Below, piece by piece: positions 54,549 through 64,000 of a stretch of 64,000 nt of DNA. The DNA is from Phyllobacterium zundukense. Lineage in GTDB: Bacteria; Pseudomonadota; Alphaproteobacteria; Rhizobiales; Rhizobiaceae. Made by a program: the position numbers and the translations under genes. The DNA lies in contig NZ_CP017940.1 of NCBI RefSeq assembly GCF_002764115.1, positions 1 to 64,000 on the forward strand. The letters run 5' to 3'. The notes beneath the pieces are model-generated. The model saw nothing but the letters and a program-made list of their open reading frames with translations. It had not been told where the DNA came from and ran no database searches. Every line of letters starts with the position of its first letter. The stretch's first letter is position 1.

Positions 54549-56732
54549 ATGAGCCAGGATTCGTTCATCCCGCAAAAAATAGTTCCCGTGCTTGTGCCGA
54601 TGCCGGCCGAGCGGCCGTACAGCTATGCCGTGCCGGATGGCATGGAGGTGAAAGCAGGCTCAATCGTGCGGGTACCACTCGGACCACGCGAGGTAGCGGG
54701 CATCGTTACAGAGGGCTCTACCGACTCGATCGACGCCAAGAAGCTGCGGCCGATTTCCGAACTTTTCGATTGCCCGCCGGTCGATGATGGCATGATGCGG
54801 TTCATGCGCTGGGCCGCTGACTATACGATTTCGCCGCCGGGGATGGTGGCGCGCATGGTGCTGCGTGTCCCTGCTGCCTTCGATCCTGAGCCGCCGGTAC
54901 CGGGTCTGCGTTTCTCGGGCCGGGAGCCCGACCGGATGACCGGGGCGCGTGCGCGCGTACTCGAACTGGCGGAAGACGGCATGGCGTGGACACGTACCGG
55001 TCTTGCCCATGCCGCAGGGGTGTCGGCGACGGTGATCGACGGGCTCTCCGCACAAGGTGTCTTCGAACAGGTGATGATCCCGGCGCGTCCGATCGTAGCC
55101 GCGCCAGATGTTGACTATGCGAAAGCTGCTTTGTCGGAAGACCAGGCCGTAGCAGCGGCGCAGCTCGCGGAGGCCGTCTCGGCTGATGGGTTTTCCGTCT
55201 CGCTGCTTGACGGTGTCACCGGCTCCGGCAAGACCGAGGTCTATTTCGAGGCCGTTGCAAAGGCGATAGAGAAGGGCAGGCAGGTTCTCATTCTTCTGCC
55301 TGAAATCGCACTGACCCAGCAATTTCTCGACCGCTTTCACGACCGGTTCGGTTCGAAGCCGGCGGAGTGGCATTCCGACCTTGCGCCGCGAACGCGCGAG
55401 CGCGTCTGGCGGCAGGTGATGGAAGGCCAGGTGAGGGTTGTTGCAGGGGCGCGTTCGGCACTGTTCCTGCCATTCCAGGACCTCGGCCTGATCGTCGTCG
55501 ACGAAGAACATGATCCGGCCTACAAGCAGGAAGACCGCGTTTTTTACAACGCGCGCGATATGGCCGTGGTGCGCGGGCATATCGGCAATTTTCCAGTGGT
55601 GCTGGCCTCCGCGACCCCTTCGATCGAGAGCCAGGTCAATGCGAACCAAGGACGCTACACACGCATCCGGCTGACGGGTCGTTACGCGGAAGCGGCGATG
55701 CCCGACCTGAAATCAATCGACATGCGGCGGTCCCCGCCACGCCCCGGCGGTTTCCTGTCACCCGCACTGGTCGAGGCGATCAACCAGACACTGCAGCGCC
55801 AGGAACAGTCGCTGCTGTTCCTCAACCGTCGTGGCTACGCGCCGCTGACACTGTGCCGTGTTTGCGGCCACCGGTTCCAGTGTCCGGACTGTTCAAGCTG
55901 GCTGGTCGAACACCGCTTTCGCGGCCAACTCGTCTGCCATCAATGCGGACACCATGAAGCAAGGCCGGAAGCCTGCCCGTCATGCGGTACGCTCGATCAT
56001 CTGGTTGCCTGCGGGCCGGGGGTGGAGCGCATCGCCGAAGAGGTGGAGAAGACCTTTCCCGATGCACGTATCATTGTGCTGTCATCGGATTTGATGGGGG
56101 TCAAGCGGCTGAGGCTCGAGCTCGACGCGATCGCACGCGGCGAGGCAGATATCATCATCGGCACGCAGCTCGTCGCCAAGGGGCACAATTTCCCCAATAT
56201 GACGCTGGTCGGGGTCGTCGATGCTGATCTCGGTCTTGCCAATGGCGATCCGCGCGCCGCCGAGCGAACGTTCCAGTTGCTCAGCCAGGTCACAGGGCGT
56301 GCAGGGCGTACGGGCAAGAAGAGCCTTGGGCTGTTGCAGACCTACCAGCCGGATCATCCGGTGATGCGAGCGATTGTTTCTGGCGATGCGCAGGCCTTTT
56401 ATGAACGCGAGATCGAAGAGCGTGAGCGGTCGGGTCTGCCGCCGTTCGGACGATTAGGATCATTGATCATCTCGGCAGCAACACGCCTGGAGGCGGAGAA
56501 CCATGCACGCGCCTTGCGCCGCGCCGCGCCCACTTCGCCGCAGATCAGTGTCCTGGGGCCAGCCGAGGCACCGCTGGCTCTTGTTCGCGGGCGACATCGC
56601 TTCCGGCTCTTGATCCACGGTACGCGCAAGGCAGATATTCAGGGTTTTATCCGCGCCACGCTGGCGGCCGGACCAAAAGAACGGGGATCGGTGCGCGTGC
56701 AGGTTGATATCGATCCACAAAGCTTTCTATAA
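54549..56732 (+). CDS. priA: Primosomal protein N' (replication restart helicase PriA)
   Basis: 727-residue 3'-5' superfamily II helicase that reloads the replisome at stalled forks. It has an N-terminal DNA-binding domain, Walker A GVTGSGKTEVYFE, the DEEH box (VVDEEHDPAYKQ), the eight-cysteine zinc-binding insertion (CRVCGHRFQCPDC and the following CHQCG...CPSCG) and helicase motifs V and VI (GTQLVAKGHNFPN, QVTGRAGRTG). Length and motif order are normal. A repeat element lies just downstream. Confidence 0.96.
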   Translation: MSQDSFIPQKIVPVLVPMPAERPYSYAVPDGMEVKAGSIVRVPLGPREVAGIVTEGSTDSIDAKKLRPISELFDCPPVDDGMMRFMRWAADYTISPPGMVARMVLRVPAAFDPEPPVPGLRFSGREPDRMTGARARVLELAEDGMAWTRTGLAHAAGVSATVIDGLSAQGVFEQVMIPARPIVAAPDVDYAKAALSEDQAVAAAQLAEAVSADGFSVSLLDGVTGSGKTEVYFEAVAKAIEKGRQVLILLPEIALTQQFLDRFHDRFGSKPAEWHSDLAPRTRERVWRQVMEGQVRVVAGARSALFLPFQDLGLIVVDEEHDPAYKQEDRVFYNARDMAVVRGHIGNFPVVLASATPSIESQVNANQGRYTRIRLTGRYAEAAMPDLKSIDMRRSPPRPGGFLSPALVEAINQTLQRQEQSLLFLNRRGYAPLTLCRVCGHRFQCPDCSSWLVEHRFRGQLVCHQCGHHEARPEACPSCGTLDHLVACGPGVERIAEEVEKTFPDARIIVLSSDLMGVKRLRLELDAIARGEADIIIGTQLVAKGHNFPNMTLVGVVDADLGLANGDPRAAERTFQLLSQVTGRAGRTGKKSLGLLQTYQPDHPVMRAIVSGDAQAFYEREIEERERSGLPPFGRLGSLIISAATRLEAENHARALRRAAPTSPQISVLGPAEAPLALVRGRHRFRLLIHGTRKADIQGFIRATLAAGPKERGSVRVQVDIDPQSFL

Positions 56733-56762
56733 AAACCCGCCATGTTGGGCTGCAAATGGCAT

Positions 56763-56823
56763 TTTTCTGTGCTCCGGTGCTCATGCACCCAAAAGTACAC
56801 TCCGCTCCGGTGCTCGAAAACCA
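56763..56823. repeat. Intergenic repeat, copy 2 (TCCGGTGCTCATG...CGCTCCGG)
   Basis: Second copy of the element at 34572-34632, again in a short gap just after a stop codon. TCCGGTGCTC occurs twice within this copy (at about 56773 and 56805), giving it an internal direct repeat. Confidence 0.65.
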
Positions 56824-56902
56824 CCATTTTCGCCACCCATGAGGAGTTTTGGGACCGCGCTACGAAAGCAGCATTACAGCTATTCTTGGGAAGGGGTATG
56901 AA

Positions 56903-57292
56903 ATGGAACTTTATTGGCCGGCCAGTCAGGGTGAGTGGATCGCCTGGCTGTCAGCAGCCGTCACAGTGATCTTCGGCTTGATCCTGTTCTTTGCGCCGCG
57001 CGTTGCGCTGAGAATCTTGCGATTGCAGACCAAGCCGGAACGGCCAGAAGCCTTGTCCGAGATCCGGGGTACATTCGCCGGGTTCTATCTCGGGCTCGGC
57101 CTCAGCGCACTTGTTTTCGCGCAGCCGTTCCTGTGGATTGCACTTGGGGTTTCATGGGCCTTTACGGTGTTCGGACGCCTGATTTCGATGATGTCGGATC
57201 GCGGCAACACGCCCTACAATTGGATATGGGTCATTGTCGAGCTTGCGCTCGCTGCAGGCCCATTGCTCTTTGCATTCGGCTTTGTCGCCTAG
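56903..57292 (+). CDS. Small polytopic membrane protein, unknown function
   Basis: 129 residues with about four membrane helices (WIAWLSAAVTVIFGLILFFA; FAGFYLGLGLSALVFAQPFL; ALGVSWAFTVFGRLISMM; WVIVELALAAGPLLFAFGF). The layout recalls DUF4345-like proteins (an EIRGTFAGFYLGLG segment), but the assignment is tentative. AAGGGGTATGAA precedes the ATG. It lies alone between priA and the ATP synthase operon. Confidence 0.75.
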   Translation: MELYWPASQGEWIAWLSAAVTVIFGLILFFAPRVALRILRLQTKPERPEALSEIRGTFAGFYLGLGLSALVFAQPFLWIALGVSWAFTVFGRLISMMSDRGNTPYNWIWVIVELALAAGPLLFAFGFVA

Positions 57293-57539
57293 GCCAATTC
57301 GGCATTACTGGAATCCCTTAGTCATAATTATCCAGAGCTGCGGCGATTCTGCCGCCTGTTTTAGCGGATTCGCGTGTTGCGAGTCCCGTCTTCCTATGCT
57401 AGACGGCAATCAAATCTCGTCGGAGACGGCTCTCGGGTTGTGTCCAAGGCGGTAAAAAAATCAATAATGCCAAAGATTTGACCGAAAAATTCCTTCCGGT
57501 TTCCTGATTTTTGGCTCCAACGCAGAGAGCTTGTCGTTC

Positions 57540-59629
<2,090 letters not shown>

Positions 59630-59650
59630 AACCACTGACGGGATGAACGG

Positions 59651-60529
59651 ATGCCTTCGTTAAAGGATCTGAGAAACCGGATCGCCTCGGTCAAGGCGAC
59701 GCAGAAGATCACCAAGGCGATGCAGATGGTCGCCGCGGCGAAGCTGCGTCGTGCGCAGGAAGCTGCGGAAGCCGCTCGCCCCTATTCGCAGCGCATGGCT
59801 GCGGTTCTGGCGAACATCGCTTCCAATGTGGATGGCGATGATGCGCCTGCGCTGATGAGCGGAACCGGCAAGGACGATGTGCATCTGCTCGTCGTCTGCA
59901 CCTCCGAACGCGGTCTTTGCGGCGGCTTCAACGCGCAGATCGCGCGTCTGGCGCGTGATCACGCACGCAGGCTGGTTGCGGACGGCAAGACAGTCAAGAT
60001 TATCACTGTCGGCAAGAAGGGCGCCGATATTCTGCGCCGCGATCTCGGCAAGAATATCATCGACCACGTCAACCTGCGTGAAGTCAAACAGGTTGGCTTC
60101 GTCAACGCCGACGAGATCGGTCACAAGATCATCGGCCTCTACAACGAAGGCGCGTTTGACGTCGCCACGCTGTTCTATTCGGAATTCAAGTCGGTGATTG
60201 CACAAATACCGACTGCGCAGCAATTGATTCCGGCCAGCGCCATCGGTGATGCCGAGCCAGAAACTGCTGGCGATGCAGTTTATGAATATGAGCCGGATCC
60301 GGCAGCCATTCTCGGCGATCTGATCCCGCGCAATATTTCCGTCCAGGTTTTCCGCGCTCTCCTTGAAAACGCGGCATCGGAACAGGGTGCGCGCATGTCC
60401 GCCATGGACAACGCAACCCGCAATGCCGGTGACATGATCAACAAGCTGACAATGTCGTACAACCGCCAGCGTCAGGCCCAGATCACCAAAGAACTGATTG
60501 AAATCATTTCGGGCGCGGAAGCGCTCTAA
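59651..60529 (+). CDS. atpG: F1 ATP synthase gamma subunit
   Basis: 292-residue central rotor shaft. N-terminal coiled helix ([20 protein letters not shown]) and C-terminal helix with [20 protein letters not shown], the family signature. A short insert ([18 protein letters not shown]) lies in the globular part. Followed by atpD after 18 bp. Confidence 0.97.
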   Translation: MPSLKDLRNRIASVKATQKITKAMQMVAAAKLRRAQEAAEAARPYSQRMAAVLANIASNVDGDDAPALMSGTGKDDVHLLVVCTSERGLCGGFNAQIARLARDHARRLVADGKTVKIITVGKKGADILRRDLGKNIIDHVNLREVKQVGFVNADEIGHKIIGLYNEGAFDVATLFYSEFKSVIAQIPTAQQLIPASAIGDAEPETAGDAVYEYEPDPAAILGDLIPRNISVQVFRALLENAASEQGARMSAMDNATRNAGDMINKLTMSYNRQRQAQITKELIEIISGAEAL

Positions 60530-60541
60530 TCGCGAAGGTAA

Positions 60542-62161
<1,620 letters not shown>

Positions 62162-62233
62162 TCTTAAGACGACAAGCGGGCTACGGCCCGCCATGTCCAC
62201 CTTGGTCAAGACCTTTAGGATTGAGTGAATATC

Positions 62234-62641
62234 ATGGCAGAAGCCTTCCAGTTCGAACTCGTGTCACCAGAGCGCCTACTCCTCTCGGAACAGGTCATTG
62301 AAGTCGTGGTTCCGGGTACGGAAGGTTACATGACGGTCATGGCGCACCATGCACCGCTGATGGCAACCGTGAAGCCGGGTGTTGTCACCGTGAAGACGCC
62401 TGACGGCAAGCCGGACAGCTACGTCGTATTCGGTGGTTTCGTCGATGTGACGCCGGATGGCTGCACGCTCCTCGCGGAATCGGCGGTACACGTCACCGAT
62501 ATAAAGGCTGATGAATTGCAGCGCCGCATACAGGACGCCAAGGAAGACTTTGAAGACGCGACAACTCGCGAAGACCGGGCCAAGGCAGAAGATCTTCTCG
62601 GCCAACTGACGACACTTGAGGAAGCCATCAAGGCTGCTTGA
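62234..62641 (+). CDS. atpC: F1 ATP synthase epsilon subunit
   Basis: 135 residues. The N-terminal beta sandwich (FQFELVSPERLLLSEQVIEV; GYMTVMAHHAPLMATVKPGV) and a C-terminal helical arm (DELQRRIQDAKEDFEDATTR) are present. It couples rotation and inhibits hydrolysis. The ATG at 62234 is chosen over the GTG at 62225. It closes the atpHAGDC operon. Confidence 0.95.
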   Translation: MAEAFQFELVSPERLLLSEQVIEVVVPGTEGYMTVMAHHAPLMATVKPGVVTVKTPDGKPDSYVVFGGFVDVTPDGCTLLAESAVHVTDIKADELQRRIQDAKEDFEDATTREDRAKAEDLLGQLTTLEEAIKAA

Positions 62642-62663
62642 GATCAGAATCGATTTTATTATT

Positions 62664-62689
62664 AAAGCGGGCTTTGGGCCCGCTTTTTT
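62664..62689 (+). terminator. Strong Rho-independent terminator of the atp operon
   Basis: AAAGCGGGC (62664-62672) pairs perfectly with GCCCGCTTT (62678-62686), followed by further Ts, 23 bp after the atpC stop. The A-run on the other arm could also serve the convergent rppH gene. Confidence 0.9.
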
Positions 62690-62699
62690 ATTGCCGGAT

Positions 62700-63224
62700 T
62701 CAGCCCGATAAATGCTGGAAAGCAGCGACGACTTCTTCGTAGACCCTGCGCTTGAAGGGCACGATAAGATCAGGAAGTTGCGACATGGGCTTCCAGGCCC
62801 ACCGGTCGAACTCGGCTGTATGTCCACCGGGCGGCGGGTTTATCGCGATCTCGCTTTCGTCGCCCTCGAAGCGATAGGCAAACCACTTTTGGGTTTGGCC
62901 GCGATACTTACCCTTCAATGCCAAGCCGACAAGGTGGGGTGGCAGGTCGTAATTTATCCAGTTTGGCGCTTCCGCGAGAAGAGTGACGGTCTTCATACCG
63001 GTCTCCTCATAGAGTTCGCGCAGCGCTGCAGGTTCAGGATCCTCACCTTTGTCGATACCGCCTTGCGGCATCTGCCAGAGCTGCGTCGCTCCATCCATTT
63101 CGTCATTCTGAATGACGATGCGATGACCGGCCCAGACAAGACCCTCCTGGTTAAGCACCATGATGCCAACACAGGGCCGATAGGGCAGGGTTTGCGGATC
63201 GGCAGGCTTGGTGTTTTTGCTCAT
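62700..63224 (-). CDS. rppH: RNA pyrophosphohydrolase RppH
   Basis: 174-residue Nudix hydrolase that removes pyrophosphate from mRNA 5' ends and starts decay. The Nudix box ([20 protein letters not shown] then TG) is at about 55-77. [21 protein letters not shown] and WQMPQGG are typical of RppH. It is downstream of the polysaccharide deacetylase gene on the same strand (about 32 bp gap). Confidence 0.94.
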   Translation of the reverse strand: MSKNTKPADPQTLPYRPCVGIMVLNQEGLVWAGHRIVIQNDEMDGATQLWQMPQGGIDKGEDPEPAALRELYEETGMKTVTLLAEAPNWINYDLPPHLVGLALKGKYRGQTQKWFAYRFEGDESEIAINPPPGGHTAEFDRWAWKPMSQLPDLIVPFKRRVYEEVVAAFQHLSG

Positions 63225-63256
63225 GTAGATGCTCCAAATCGCTGGCTGCGCCGGTG

Positions 63257-64000
63257 CTAACCTCTTTCGGGGTCACGTACAAGGGCGGACACGGGCACAA
63301 TCTCGATGCCTCTGGCCTTGGCTTCATTAACCCAGGAAGTGACTGCTTCCACTGTGACCTCGAAAGCGGAGCCCGTTGCTATTGCCGTACCCTTGGCGCG
63401 GGCTATGCGCTCCAGCTCGTCAAGTTTCTTCAGGATTGCGCCGCGATTCTGTGTGGAATCGATCAGCACATCGGCGGCGGCAAATGGCGTGCCCTGCTGC
63501 GCAGCAATAGCATCGGCCTGGCTGCGCGCGGAGGTACCATCGTCGAGATAAAGCAGGCCGCGTTTGGAAAGATCCTGGATAACAGGCGTCATTGCGTTGG
63601 CGTCAGCGGTAAAACGGGCTCCCATATAATTCATCACGCCGGTGTAATTCGTGATGCGACCCATGGCCCTGTGCAGATTTTCCAGCGTCGCTGCCGGCGG
63701 CGCATCGACGGTCAGCGTGTTGCGGCCTGGATTGACGCGTGGATAGTCGTACGGCTCCAGCGGAATCTGCATGAGGATTTCATGGCCGTCCTGGCGAGCC
63801 GCCTGCATCCAGCGGCCGAGGCTGTTGCCTTCCGGCGAGAAAGCCAGGGTTATCTCCGCCGGAAGCGCCCGAATTGCCTGTTGTGAGCCAGTCTGTGACA
63901 GGCCGAGTCCGCCTATGACGATGGCAACGCGGGCACCGCGTGCGCCGGACCAGGGACGGGCATAGACGTCGAGGGGGCGACGTCCGTCAGGCGCGACGAC
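63257..64000 (-). CDS. Divergent polysaccharide deacetylase family protein, partial
   Basis: The minus-strand frame is open from 63257 to the window edge (248 codons), so the N-terminus is missing. [53 protein letters not shown] and [13 protein letters not shown] match the divergent polysaccharide deacetylase family (formerly DUF610), a NodB-like fold lacking some canonical zinc residues. Its biochemical function is unproven. It precedes rppH on the same strand; in relatives ctpA follows upstream, outside this window. Confidence 0.88.
   Translation of the reverse strand, partial: VVAPDGRRPLDVYARPWSGARGARVAIVIGGLGLSQTGSQQAIRALPAEITLAFSPEGNSLGRWMQAARQDGHEILMQIPLEPYDYPRVNPGRNTLTVDAPPAATLENLHRAMGRITNYTGVMNYMGARFTADANAMTPVIQDLSKRGLLYLDDGTSARSQADAIAAQQGTPFAAADVLIDSTQNRGAILKKLDELERIARAKGTAIATGSAFEVTVEAVTSWVNEAKARGIEIVPVSALVRDPERG

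Overview
The window is chromosomal DNA from an alphaproteobacterium of the order Hyphomicrobiales (Rhizobiales). The best fit is the Phyllobacteriaceae/Brucellaceae, for example Phyllobacterium or an Ochrobactrum/Brucella relative. This rests on the protein sequences (AtpH reads almost like the Brucella protein, AtpD has a long Ala/Lys-rich N-terminal extension, and there is a 1,597-residue NAD-glutamate dehydrogenase). It also rests on gene order: purH/heparinase/rsmB/htpX, fsa/priA/atpHAGDC, and rppH beside a divergent polysaccharide deacetylase. The placement is inference and was not tested by a search. Most of the window is housekeeping DNA. No rRNA or tRNA gene, CRISPR array, prophage, transposase or replication origin was seen.

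Layout. 1-3.8 kb: end of a GNAT acetyltransferase gene, typA and mgtE, the latter with a striking hairpin over its ribosome-binding region. 4-8.7 kb: a DeoR-type regulator with phased repeat motifs, divergent from an aminoglycoside/choline-kinase-like phosphotransferase translationally coupled to a dimethylglycine/sarcosine-dehydrogenase-like flavoprotein; this looks like a small catabolic locus. 8.7-12.7 kb: ogt and two divergent regulator/target pairs with visible operators (MocR with a frameshifted DUF983 gene, and TetR with an SDR). 12.7-16.1 kb: the ffh-aroQ-rpsP operon with a BrnT/BrnA toxin-antitoxin pair upstream. 16.4-22 kb: lytic transglycosylase, NTF2-like protein, carbonic anhydrase, pdxY, then lemA and two TPM-domain genes. 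22-34.2 kb: NAD-glutamate dehydrogenase, an MFS transporter, purH, heparinase-like, rsmB, htpX. 34.3-44.7 kb: SDHAF4-like gene, MATE pump, cfa, acs, an M15 peptidase, a YggS protein, leuS and lptE. Between the MATE gene and cfa there is a compact unannotated minigene with a full-length Shine-Dalgarno sequence and its own hairpin.

44.7-53.7 kb is the main accessory block: a frameshifted AAA ATPase where holA often sits in relatives (from memory), then a sulfonate cluster (tauABC, ssuA-ssuD-ssuC-ssuB) ending in an isopenicillin-N-synthase-type oxygenase. Together these would import and desulfonate organosulfonates for sulfur; neither a TauD-type dioxygenase nor an SsuE-type flavin reductase is encoded here. 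53.8-64 kb returns to core genes: fsa, priA, a small membrane protein, the F1 ATP synthase operon atpHAGDC ending in a strong terminator, rppH, and the partial polysaccharide deacetylase gene.

No obviously new multi-gene defence or mobile system was found. The most interesting signals are non-coding or regulatory: the mgtE leader hairpin, the minigene at 36.2-36.4 kb, helically phased motifs before the DeoR gene, repeated CCATACAA sites at the MocR gene, twin TetR palindromes, and two intergenic repeat families.
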